Positions 54,289 through 62,948 of a stretch of 64,000 nt of DNA are shown here, piece by piece. The DNA lies in the NCBI GenBank assembly GCA_047621345.1, contig JBLHLW010000015.1, positions 7,729 to 71,728 on the forward strand. The letters are read 5' to 3'. The notes beneath the pieces were generated by a model that made no database searches, was not told where the DNA came from, and was given only the letters and a program-made list of their open reading frames with translations. Each line of letters begins with the position of its first letter. Positions within the stretch are counted from its first letter, which is position 1. The position numbers were made by a program, and so were the translations under genes. Origin of the DNA: Actimicrobium sp047621345. GTDB lineage: Bacteria > Pseudomonadota > Gammaproteobacteria > Burkholderiales > Burkholderiaceae_D.

Positions 54289-55066
54289 GGCAACGTTACA
54301 AGTTTTGACGATTCCCGCGTTTGATGACAATTATTTGTGGCTGATCCATGATGGCACCCATGCTGCGGTCGTTGACCCCGGTGATGCTCGGCCAATTTTG
54401 GCTGCACTGGCACTCCACCAGTTGTCGCTCACCGCTATTCTACTGACTCACCACCATGCTGACCATGTTGGCGGTGTACCCGAACTGCTAAAGCATGCCA
54501 ACGTACCCGTCTATGGCCCCCGTCACGATGGCATTCCGACCGTAACCCACCCATTGGACGAGGGCGACATCGCCGTCTTGCCGGAACTGCAGTGGCAGCT
54601 CGGCGTGCTGGAGGTGCCGGGCCATACGAGCGGCCATATCGCGTATTACGCAGCAGCCGAAGAATGGCTGTTTTGCGGCGACACGTTATTTGCTGGCGGC
54701 TGTGGACGCCTATTTGAAGGGACTCCCGAACAAATGGATGCGTCGCTGCAAAAGCTCGCCGCCCTGCCCGGCCAGACCAGCGTCTTTTGCGCTCACGAAT
54801 ACACCATCGCTAATTTACGGTTCGCCCAAGCAGTTGAACCAGGCAACATCGCCCTGCAAGAGCGCATTGTGCGCGAGCAAGACAAACGCGCTCGTCACAT
54901 ACCGACCGTGCCGTCGACCATTGCACTGGAATGCGAGACCAACCCCTTCCTCAGATGGCGTGGTGCCGAAATCAGGCACAGCTTGCAACATGCCGGCAAG
55001 CTTGGTGACGACACTGGCGTTGCCGGGTTCGCTGCGCTGCGTGCCTGGAAGAACAGTTACCGCTGA
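54287..55066 (+). CDS. gloB: Hydroxyacylglutathione hydrolase (glyoxalase II)
   Basis: A 259-residue metallo-beta-lactamase-fold enzyme that hydrolyses S-lactoylglutathione to lactate and glutathione. The metal motif THHHADH (Thr54 to His60) is complete, and PGHTSGHIAYY, CGDTLFAGGCGR and CAHEYT follow. AAGGG precedes the ATG. It is divergent from the methyltransferase gene with overlapping start codons. Confidence 0.95.
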   Translation: MATLQVLTIPAFDDNYLWLIHDGTHAAVVDPGDARPILAALALHQLSLTAILLTHHHADHVGGVPELLKHANVPVYGPRHDGIPTVTHPLDEGDIAVLPELQWQLGVLEVPGHTSGHIAYYAAAEEWLFCGDTLFAGGCGRLFEGTPEQMDASLQKLAALPGQTSVFCAHEYTIANLRFAQAVEPGNIALQERIVREQDKRARHIPTVPSTIALECETNPFLRWRGAEIRHSLQHAGKLGDDTGVAGFAALRAWKNSYR

Positions 55067-55275
55067 TCTGGCCGAAGTGAATTGCACACACTCACACCGA
55101 CGGCACCTTGCCGTCTTGACTAGCACCCGCCGGGCTCCGTTGCGCTCGTGCGAGGTGCGTTCAGAGGCCCGCTATTCTGTAATTATTCTTGACGGCCCAA
55201 ATGACCGTTACGTACACTCATTCCTCGAGTTACTGATTCAGCTGCATTGAGTCCAGCAAAAATAAGGAAAGACCC

Positions 55276-56751
55276 ATGCAGCAAAAATTACTCAGCACCC
55301 TCACCTTCAGCGTATTTCTGCTTCTGGCCGCACCCCACGCGAGCCATGCCAACGATCTGAGCATCTCTCCTTCGAGCTCCGATTCCACCTATGATCCGAC
55401 TGATCCTGTCACGCAGGTACTTGCGATGGAAGAGCTGGATGTATGGGGTCGTATCCGTAACGGATTCGGCATCCCCGATCTGGAAAACCCGCTAGTAGAG
55501 AGTCAGACCAACTGGTATAGCACCCGCCCCGAATACATTCAGCGTACGACTCTGCGGGCGTCACGTTATCTGTTCCACGTCTTGCAGGAACTCGAAAAAC
55601 GCGACATGCCAACCGAACTCGCCTTGCTGCCTTTTATTGAGTCCGCCTTCAACCCGGAAGCCTACTCATCGGCCAAGGCATCCGGCATGTGGCAGTTCAT
55701 TCCGTCAACCGGACTCGATTTCAATCTCAAACAAAATATGTTCAAGGATGAGCGCCGCGATGTGCTCGCCTCGACCGATGCCGCCCTGACCTATTTGCAA
55801 AAGTTGCACGGCATGTTTGGTGACTGGCAACTAGCTCTGGCAGCCTACAACTGGGGCGAAGGATCCGTGCAGCGCGCCATCAAAAAAAATCAGGCTGCCG
55901 GCTTGCCGATCGACTTCAACAGCCTGTCGGCACTGATGCCGGCCGAGACCCGCAATTACGTCCCCAAGCTTCAGGCAGTCAAAAACATCATTGCCACACC
56001 CGAGGCATTTGGTATCACCCTGCCAAAGGCGGATAACCAGCCCTATTTCGTCACTATTGGCAAGACGCGCGATATCGACCTCAAAGTCGCTGCACAGTTG
56101 GCTGAATTAACCCTCGAAGAATTCAAAGCGCTCAATCCGCAGTTCAACCGCCCGGTCATCACCGGCAGCGCCAGTACCAAGATACTGCTGCCGCAGCAAA
56201 ATGCAGAGCGGTTCAAGACCAATCTGGCGCAGTGGAACCGCCCGCTTTCTTCATGGATGGCCCACACGGTCACCAAGCGCGAACGTATCGAGGCTATTGC
56301 AGCGCTATTCAACACCGAGCCGCAACTGCTGCGCGATGTGAATCATATTCCGCCCAATATGCGCCTGAAGGCAGGCTCGACGATTCTGGTTCCCAAAACT
56401 GCCAAGGCAGCCGAAACCGATATCACCGCCGAAGTCGCCGATAACGCGGTGATGGCGATGGAGCCGGATGTTCCAGATTTCCGCCGTATCGCCGTACGCG
56501 TCGGCAAGCGTGACAATTTGGCTTCGATCGCACACCGCTACAAAGTCACCGTGGCGCAAGTCAAGGATTGGAACGATTTGCAACGCGACAACCTGCGCAA
56601 CGGCCAGACGCTGCAGGTCCATGTTCCGTTCCGCACCAGCGTCACGTCAGGGCGAACCACGACGCGCGCCGCAACAAACGGTCACCGCACAAAGCTCGTC
56701 AAGTCAGACAAAAAAAAGCACAACGGGCCGATGCTGTTATCAGCGCGCTGA
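55276..56751 (+). CDS. mltD: Membrane-bound lytic transglycosylase D-like protein with LysM domains
   Basis: A 491-residue exported enzyme that cleaves peptidoglycan glycan strands. A signal peptide (to ASHA, no lipobox Cys) is followed by an SLT domain (about 95-250: ALLPFIESAFNPEAYSSAKASGMWQFIPSTG, catalytic Glu in FIES). Two LysM-like repeats follow (VTKRERIEAIAALF... and VGKRDNLASIAHRYKVTVAQVKDWN). AAGGAAAG precedes the ATG. Confidence 0.94.
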   Translation: MQQKLLSTLTFSVFLLLAAPHASHANDLSISPSSSDSTYDPTDPVTQVLAMEELDVWGRIRNGFGIPDLENPLVESQTNWYSTRPEYIQRTTLRASRYLFHVLQELEKRDMPTELALLPFIESAFNPEAYSSAKASGMWQFIPSTGLDFNLKQNMFKDERRDVLASTDAALTYLQKLHGMFGDWQLALAAYNWGEGSVQRAIKKNQAAGLPIDFNSLSALMPAETRNYVPKLQAVKNIIATPEAFGITLPKADNQPYFVTIGKTRDIDLKVAAQLAELTLEEFKALNPQFNRPVITGSASTKILLPQQNAERFKTNLAQWNRPLSSWMAHTVTKRERIEAIAALFNTEPQLLRDVNHIPPNMRLKAGSTILVPKTAKAAETDITAEVADNAVMAMEPDVPDFRRIAVRVGKRDNLASIAHRYKVTVAQVKDWNDLQRDNLRNGQTLQVHVPFRTSVTSGRTTTRAATNGHRTKLVKSDKKKHNGPMLLSAR

Positions 56752-56923
56752 GCGTGCCGGCCAGGGTGCGGGCTTGCCCCGAGCGCAGCAAGCCCCTACA
56801 ATCTCGCACGATCTGACCGCGAAGGCGGCGCCCCGTCTCATTATCCCGATCAACAACCGCACTCGCGCTTGCCTTCCTCGCCGAACGCAAGCGCTTGTAC
56901 ATTGATCCCAACAGGAGTTCCGC

Positions 56924-57706
56924 ATGGCTTTTTTGCAAGGCAAAAAAATCCTCATCACCGGTCTGCTATCGAACCGTTCGATCGCTTACGGCATCGCCAC
57001 CGCCTGCAAACGTGAAGGCGCCGAATTGGCGTTCACTTATGTCGGCGAACGATTCAAGGAACGCACGGTCGAGTTTGCCCGCGAGTTCGACAGCGAGCTG
57101 ATTTTTGATTGCGACGTGGGCAGCGATGAGCAAATTACGGCATTGTTTACTGACCTCGCAAAATCATGGGATCAACTAGACGGTCTGGTCCATGCCATCG
57201 GCTTCGCACCACGCGAAGCCATCGCCGGTGATTTCCTGGATGGGCTGTCACGTGAAGGCTTCAAAATTGCGCATGATATTTCTGCCTACAGCTTCCCGGC
57301 GATGGCCAAAGCGGCCTTGCCAATGCTGCGCCCGAACGCCGCTTTGCTGACCCTGACTTATCTTGGCTCGATCCGATCGCTACCGAACTACAACACGATG
57401 GGTCTTGCCAAAGCATCGCTTGAAGCCAGCGTGCGCTACATGGCGGAGTCACTGGGACCAAAGGGCGTACGCGTGAATGGTATTTCAGCTGGCCCCATCA
57501 AAACATTAGCCGCCAGTGGCATCAAGGATTTCAGCAAGATACTTAATTTCGTCAAGACCCATTCACCACTGCGACGCAACGTCACGCAAGACGACGTTGG
57601 TAATGCTGCCGCGTTCTTGCTCTCAGATCTGGCGGCAGGTATCACCGGCGAAATTACGTATGTCGATGGCGGCTTTTCGCATGTCGTCGGCGGAATTGCT
57701 GAATAA
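56924..57706 (+). CDS. fabI: Enoyl-[acyl-carrier-protein] reductase (NADH)
   Basis: A 260-residue reductase for the last step of each fatty-acid elongation round. Numbering matches E. coli FabI: Tyr146, Tyr156 and Lys163 in TYLGSIRSLPNYNTMGLAK. The NADH loop is GLLSNRSIAYGIA. AGGAG precedes the ATG. Confidence 0.97.
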   Translation: MAFLQGKKILITGLLSNRSIAYGIATACKREGAELAFTYVGERFKERTVEFAREFDSELIFDCDVGSDEQITALFTDLAKSWDQLDGLVHAIGFAPREAIAGDFLDGLSREGFKIAHDISAYSFPAMAKAALPMLRPNAALLTLTYLGSIRSLPNYNTMGLAKASLEASVRYMAESLGPKGVRVNGISAGPIKTLAASGIKDFSKILNFVKTHSPLRRNVTQDDVGNAAAFLLSDLAAGITGEITYVDGGFSHVVGGIAE

Positions 57707-58083
57707 GCGAGCGCATTGAGAGGCACGCGGTCAGACTCGTCAAGCGAGGCCGACCGTGTCAATAGAAACCTGCCCGAGAAATTCGCCGCACTGCAATAAA
57801 AAATTAGACAGGCGCCCTCTTTCCCCTGTACACTTCGCCTCGTTCATTGCATGTCGCAATATTCACCGTAGCACCGCAAACCCTTCGCATTATCGATAAG
57901 CCCCCCGCCTCTTGGTGTTGATATTCAAACACCGTCCCGGCGCAAAGCTTTATGTGCCGAAATCTCTCTGAGTTTACTAGCTGTTGGTACTTAGCTGTTT
58001 CGTTGGTTGGCGTTGCATTTTTTTGCGCTATCGCACGCACTTTACCGAGTGCCGCGCAGCGCTGAGTTCACGAAAGATAAAAA
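57707..58083. other. Long leader region upstream of the DEAD-box helicase gene
   Basis: A gap of 377 bases with no convincing ORF. It ends directly at the helicase ATG with only a weak ribosome site (GAAAG). Long leaders are common for cold-induced helicase genes, but I see no specific cold-shock element. Confidence 0.5.
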
Positions 58084-59490
58084 ATGACTTTTGAAGCCCT
58101 GGGCCTCCACACGTCCGTAATTAAAGCACTAACCGAATCCGGCTATATCAAGCCAACAAGCGTACAAGAACAAGCCATCCCTGCCGCCATCGAAGGCCGT
58201 GACCTGCTGGTTTCCTCGCAGACCGGCTCCGGCAAAACCGCAGCATTCATGCTGCCTGCACTGCATAAATTCGCAACCGCTGCTGAGCTGCAATTAGCCG
58301 ACAGCAGCAAAACACCAAATCAAGAAAAACAATCCGCACTGGCCCGTGGCGAGCGTCCGCGTTTCAAGGCTGCCCAGCCTAAAATGCTGGTCCTGACACC
58401 GACCCGCGAACTCGCTTTGCAAGTCACCACTGCCACCGACAAGTACGGTTCACAGATGCGCCGTATCAAGGCTGTCTCGATTTTGGGTGGTATGCCTTAC
58501 CCGAAGCAAATGCAACTGCTGGCCAAAAATCCAGAAATCCTGGTTGCCACACCTGGTCGCCTGATCGATCACATGGAATCGGGCAAGATCGATTTCTCGC
58601 AACTGGAAATCCTGGTCCTCGATGAAGCCGACCGCATGCTGGATATGGGTTTCATTGACGATATCGAAAAAATTGTCGCTGCTACACCAGAGTCCCGCCA
58701 GACCATGCTGTTCTCGGCAACGCTTGACGGCGTCGTCGGCAACATGGCCAAGCGCATCACCAAAAATCCAATGATCATCCAGATCGCCGGATCAGCTACC
58801 AAGCATGAAAACATCAGCCAGCGCGTTCACTTTGTCGACGACCTGTCGCACAAGAATCGCCTGCTCGATCATCTGCTGCGTGACGAGACAATGGATCAGG
58901 CTGTTGTGTTCACCGCCACCAAGCGTGACGCTGACACCATCGCTGACCGTTTGAACATCGCCGGGTTCGCTGCTGCTGCCCTGCATGGCGACATGCACCA
59001 AGGTGCACGTAACCGCACTCTCGACGGCATGCGTCGTGGCCAGGTTCGCGTTCTGGTTGCTACCGACGTCGCTGCCCGCGGCATCGATGTCCCGGCAATC
59101 ACCCACGTATTTAACTACGATCTGCCGAAATTCCCGGAAGACTACGTCCACCGCATCGGTCGTACAGGTCGCGCCGGTCGCAACGGTGTCGCCGTGTCGC
59201 TGGTTAATCACGCAGAAGGCATCAATGTCAAACGCATTGAGCGCTTCACCAAGCAATTGATTCCAGTGGAAGTCATTGAGGGTTTCGAGCCGAAGAAAAC
59301 AGCCTCTGCGCCACGCGGCGGTCAGAAACCAGGCGGCTGGAAACCAGGCGATAACCGCAGCGCGGCCAAGCCAGGCCAGCGTACTTTCAGCAAGCCATCG
59401 GCACCACGTAAAGAAGGCAGCAGCTTCAGCAAAGGTCCCCGCACCGGTGATGCCGGCGGCGCAGCCCGTCGCTCCTACGGCGACCGTTAA
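58084..59490 (+). CDS. rhlE: DEAD-box RNA helicase, RhlE-like
   Basis: A 468-residue ATP-dependent RNA helicase with all motifs: Q motif (SVQEQAIPAAI), SQTGSGKT, PTRELALQ, TPGRL, DEADRMLDMGF, SAT, ATDVAARGIDVP and HRIGRTGRAG. An insertion of about 25 polar residues (75-97) lies between motifs I and Ia. The Arg/Gly/Lys-rich tail after residue 400 should bind RNA non-specifically. Confidence 0.94.
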   Translation: MTFEALGLHTSVIKALTESGYIKPTSVQEQAIPAAIEGRDLLVSSQTGSGKTAAFMLPALHKFATAAELQLADSSKTPNQEKQSALARGERPRFKAAQPKMLVLTPTRELALQVTTATDKYGSQMRRIKAVSILGGMPYPKQMQLLAKNPEILVATPGRLIDHMESGKIDFSQLEILVLDEADRMLDMGFIDDIEKIVAATPESRQTMLFSATLDGVVGNMAKRITKNPMIIQIAGSATKHENISQRVHFVDDLSHKNRLLDHLLRDETMDQAVVFTATKRDADTIADRLNIAGFAAAALHGDMHQGARNRTLDGMRRGQVRVLVATDVAARGIDVPAITHVFNYDLPKFPEDYVHRIGRTGRAGRNGVAVSLVNHAEGINVKRIERFTKQLIPVEVIEGFEPKKTASAPRGGQKPGGWKPGDNRSAAKPGQRTFSKPSAPRKEGSSFSKGPRTGDAGGAARRSYGDR

Positions 59491-59528
59491 TCGGTCACTG
59501 CACGTGTTTCCGGAGTAATCCGGGAGAA

Positions 59529-59568
59529 TAAAAAAACCCGCAACGGCCTGGCCGTCGCGGGTTTTTTA
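59529..59568. terminator. Bidirectional intrinsic terminator
   Basis: A stem CCCGC.ACGGCC / GGCCGT.GCGGG is flanked by A-run and T-run on both sides. It can end transcripts of the helicase gene (rightward) and senA (leftward). Confidence 0.92.
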
Positions 59569-59575
59569 TTGCCTG

Positions 59576-60772
59576 TCAAAGTGCGCAGGTACGAAATCCG
59601 ATGAACATGTCACTGCGTTGCGGCAAATAGAAATTCCGGTACTGCACGCAACGCATGCGCGCTGGCGTCGCAAACGACGCACCGCGAACCGATTGATGCG
59701 AATCAAACCAGGGCGCTGAATATTCGCGGTATCCATCGACTGCAAATTCTGGATAAGGAGCAAACGGTGAGCAAGTCCATTCCCACAAGTCGCCCCAGTG
59801 GAAACCGGGTTGCCCTGAACCGGCAGCACCCTCCCACTCCGCTTCGGTTGGCAGCCTGCGACCAGCCCAGACGCAGTAGGCTTGCGCCTCGAACAGGCTG
59901 ACATGGCGCACCGGTTCGTTCATCGGCAGCATCAGCATTTCACCGAAACGGCGGCAGCGCCACTGCCGTCCATCCCGCACCCAATCCAAAGGTGCTGAAC
60001 GCTCTTGCTGCATCAGCCACTCCTTGCCACCAGCCGTCCAGTACTGCTCTTTTTGATAACCGCCATCGGCGATGAATTCACTGAATTGTGCGTAACTGAT
60101 TAGCGCCCCATCGATGTTGTAGGCATCAAGCTGATGTGCATGCTGCCATTTTTCGTTATCAAATACGAAGCCATGGCCAGCACGGCTACCCAGCGGTACC
60201 ATCCCTCCTGGAAAGCGAATATCGCGCTGCATTCCACCAGGAGTCTGCGGCAGCGCTAATGCAGTGGACAAACGGATGCCCAATGCATTGAGCGTTGCCA
60301 GCAAGGCTTCGCCATGCATGTCTTCGTGGGCCAATATCAAACGGTACGGATAGAGCGAAGCGTCATCGGAATCGGTGCGCGATAGTTTGTCGATACTGCG
60401 ATCAAGCACTTCATGGCAATAGGTTTTGAGCGCGCCGGAGCTCGGCAATCCAAGGGTCCAGCGTGCGCGATGCGGCACCGTATTCGAATCGAACCAGTCA
60501 TCGCCCTTGGTCAGCAACGAGGTACGCAGCGCCGAGTCAGGTGCACTGGTTTGCGCGTCCCGCAACACATACCATTCTGCGAACCACGCCAAATGACCGA
60601 GCTCCCACAGAGGCGGATTCAGGATGGCCAGTCTGGGTACATTAGCGGGGTCGTCCAGTCCTACTGCCTGAAAGCAATCGAACAAGGCCAGCGTATAATT
60701 TCGCGTCTGGAGGAGCGCATCGGCTAGGTCGCCTGATGCAAGCTGGCGGAAAGACGCAACTGCAGCATTCAT
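59576..60772 (-). CDS. senA: Selenoneine synthase SenA (EgtB-like iron enzyme)
   Basis: A 398-residue protein with an N-terminal DinB-like domain and a C-terminal FGE-sulfatase (formylglycine-generating-type) domain (GRRLPTEAEWEGAAG, GDLWEWTCSPFAPYP, SVRGASF). The iron ligands are His60 (GHLAWFAEW) and His149/His153 (AHEDMH). In Variovorax SenA joins hercynine and selenosugar to make the C-Se bond of selenoneine. EgtB is the close alternative, but divergent senB and selD next door point to SenA. No EgtD gene for hercynine is in the window. Confidence 0.92.
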   Translation of the reverse strand: MNAAVASFRQLASGDLADALLQTRNYTLALFDCFQAVGLDDPANVPRLAILNPPLWELGHLAWFAEWYVLRDAQTSAPDSALRTSLLTKGDDWFDSNTVPHRARWTLGLPSSGALKTYCHEVLDRSIDKLSRTDSDDASLYPYRLILAHEDMHGEALLATLNALGIRLSTALALPQTPGGMQRDIRFPGGMVPLGSRAGHGFVFDNEKWQHAHQLDAYNIDGALISYAQFSEFIADGGYQKEQYWTAGGKEWLMQQERSAPLDWVRDGRQWRCRRFGEMLMLPMNEPVRHVSLFEAQAYCVWAGRRLPTEAEWEGAAGSGQPGFHWGDLWEWTCSPFAPYPEFAVDGYREYSAPWFDSHQSVRGASFATPARMRCVQYRNFYLPQRSDMFIGFRTCAL

Positions 60773-60818
60773 GGATTATTATCAACTTCAAAAAAATCAG
60801 GTTCACAGGAAAGGTGTC

Positions 60819-61796
60819 TTGGCTAAACCACTTGTACTCATTATCAGTCCCGCGCTGGCAAAAGCCAATAACGGCAACTGGCAAACTGCCGCGCGCTGGT
60901 CGCGCTTTCTACGCGAGGGCCATACCGTCATTTGCGCCGCCAGCGACACCGAACTGGATGCCACGTTAAGACCTGATGTACTGATCGCGTTGCATGCGCG
61001 CCGTTCGGCGGACGTTTTGCGCGAATTCGAACATCGCTGTCCTTCCATCTTGGTACTCACCGGTACCGATCTCTACCGCGACATCCAAACTGATTCAGTC
61101 GCACAGCATTCGCTATCGATCGCCACCTGCCTGGTCGTACTGCAAGCGGCAGGAGTCGACGAATTACCCACAGCACTGCACAAAAAAACGCACATCATTC
61201 ACCAATCGGCGCGAACACTCAAAGCAATCAACGGCCATCGCGCTCCGCTCAATGTCATCATGATAGGCCACCTGCGGGCTGAAAAAGATCCGGCCACGTT
61301 CTTGCGCGCCTGTTGGCTATTGGAACACGAAGAGATTGACTTCACACACGTTGGCGGCGCGCTCGACGCACCACTGGAAGAGCTGGCCAGATCGACTGCC
61401 GATCGGCACCGCCGCTACCGCTGGATTGGTAACCAACCACACGCCGCCACGCGCCAGCGCCTGAAACACAGCAACCTGATGGTGATCAGTTCGCTCATGG
61501 AAGGCGGAGCCAACGTCGTCATCGAAGCTGTCACCAGTGGCGTGGCAGTCGTTGCCAGCGACATTTCAGGCAATCGCGGCTTGCTCGGCAACGACTATGC
61601 TGGCTATTTCCCGGTCGGTGATGCACCCGCACTAGCAGCGCTGATCCTGCGTTGCGCCAACGAGCCTCTTTTTCTCGCCCACTTGCAAGCGCAATGCGAT
61701 CTACGACGTCCGCTGTTTGCACCCGAGCGCGAATGCGCAGCGGTGCGGCAGTTGGTGGATAATTGCGTACACACTCATGGTCAGGCACCACGCTGA
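60819..61796 (+). CDS. senB: Selenosugar synthase SenB (TIGR04348-type glycosyltransferase)
   Basis: A 325-residue GT-B-fold glycosyltransferase. Start TTG at 60819 follows AGGAAAGG and gives the family-like LAKPLVLIISPALAKANNGN; an ATG at 60771 would add 16 residues and overlap senA. Motifs: NGNWQTAARW near the N-terminus and SLMEGGANVVIEAVTSGVAV in the nucleotide-sugar site. In the described pathway SenB uses UDP-N-acetylglucosamine and selenophosphate to make a selenosugar. senC follows after 28 bases. Confidence 0.9.
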   Translation: MAKPLVLIISPALAKANNGNWQTAARWSRFLREGHTVICAASDTELDATLRPDVLIALHARRSADVLREFEHRCPSILVLTGTDLYRDIQTDSVAQHSLSIATCLVVLQAAGVDELPTALHKKTHIIHQSARTLKAINGHRAPLNVIMIGHLRAEKDPATFLRACWLLEHEEIDFTHVGGALDAPLEELARSTADRHRRYRWIGNQPHAATRQRLKHSNLMVISSLMEGGANVVIEAVTSGVAVVASDISGNRGLLGNDYAGYFPVGDAPALAALILRCANEPLFLAHLQAQCDLRRPLFAPERECAAVRQLVDNCVHTHGQAPR

Positions 61797-61824
61797 CCAC
61801 CACTCCTGCTCTCCAAGGATTTCC

Positions 61825-62895
61825 ATGAACACTCCCATCGATGCGCTAAGTAACACCCCCGTCAAGCTCACCTCTTTTTCCCATGGTGGCGGTTGCGGCT
61901 GCAAGATCGCACCTGGAGTACTGGCACAAATCCTGAAAAATTCGACCGGATTCCCGGTGCCAAAAGAATTATTGGTTGGTATCGAAACCGCTGACGATGC
62001 CGCTGTCTACCAGCTCAATGACGAGCAAGCGCTCATTGCCACGACAGACTTTTTCATGCCTATCGTCGATGATCCTTTCGACTTCGGCCGCATCGCTGCC
62101 ACCAATGCCATTTCGGACGTCTATGCGATGGGTGGCACACCGATCATGGCGCTGGCGTTAGTCGGCATGCCAATCAATAAATTGCCGGTAGAAGTGATCG
62201 GCCAGATCATCAAGGGTGGCGAAACAATCTGTGCCGAGGCCGGCATCCCGATTGCAGGTGGACATACGATCGACTCGGTCGAACCCATCTACGGCCTGGT
62301 CGTACTAGGCCTGATCCATCCATCCAAAGTCAAACGCAACGCGGATGCAAAAGTCGGTGACCAGCTGATTCTCGGCAAGCCAATTGGCGTCGGGATTCTG
62401 TCGGCGGCGCTGAAAAAAGAAGTCCTTGATGCCGATGGCTACAAGGCGATGATTGACAACGCAACCAAACTCAACAAACCGGGAAAGGCGTTGTCTGAAT
62501 TACCGGGCGTCCATGCACTGACTGATGTCACCGGTTTCGGTCTGCTCGGCCACACGCTGGAACTGGCACGCGGCGCCAAGCTGACGGCACAACTGCGCAT
62601 GACAGACGTACCTCTGCTACCGAACGTACAGGCACTGGCTGAAGCGGGCTGTGTCACCGGGGCATCCGGACGCAACTGGGATGGTTACGGCATGGACGTG
62701 GTACTTGATGCTTCCATCACGATGACGCAACAAATGCTGCTGACCGATCCGCAAACATCAGGGGGCTTGCTGGTGTCCTGTGATGCGGACAGTGTCGAAG
62801 CCGTTCTGGAGATTTTCCGCCAGGGCGGTTTTGAACACGCCGCCGTCATTGGTGAAATGATCAGCGGCGCAGGCAGCGTGAGCGTCATACAGTAA
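61825..62895 (+). CDS. selD: Selenophosphate synthetase SelD/SenC
   Basis: A 356-residue enzyme that makes selenophosphate from selenide and ATP. The active site is GGGCGCKI with Cys24 and Lys27; it uses Cys, not selenocysteine. The ATP site has GIETADDAAVYQL and TDFFMPIVDDPFDFG. In the sen cluster this gene (senC) supplies SenB. No selA, selB or mnmH gene is next to it. AAGGA precedes the ATG. Confidence 0.94.
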   Translation: MNTPIDALSNTPVKLTSFSHGGGCGCKIAPGVLAQILKNSTGFPVPKELLVGIETADDAAVYQLNDEQALIATTDFFMPIVDDPFDFGRIAATNAISDVYAMGGTPIMALALVGMPINKLPVEVIGQIIKGGETICAEAGIPIAGGHTIDSVEPIYGLVVLGLIHPSKVKRNADAKVGDQLILGKPIGVGILSAALKKEVLDADGYKAMIDNATKLNKPGKALSELPGVHALTDVTGFGLLGHTLELARGAKLTAQLRMTDVPLLPNVQALAEAGCVTGASGRNWDGYGMDVVLDASITMTQQMLLTDPQTSGGLLVSCDADSVEAVLEIFRQGGFEHAAVIGEMISGAGSVSVIQ

Positions 62896-62948
62896 CTTTT
62901 CGGCGCCCCGCGCCGGTGCATCAAGTGCACTGACGTGGGGCCAGTCAG

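Noticed and set aside
55099..55115. Hairpin GACGGCA-CCT-TGCCGTC after gloB as terminator
   Set aside because: Only two T follow the stem, so it is too weak to call.
59576..60772. Call as ergothioneine synthase EgtB
   Set aside because: The fold is shared, but the divergent senB and selD genes and the lack of EgtA/C/D genes make SenA the better reading.
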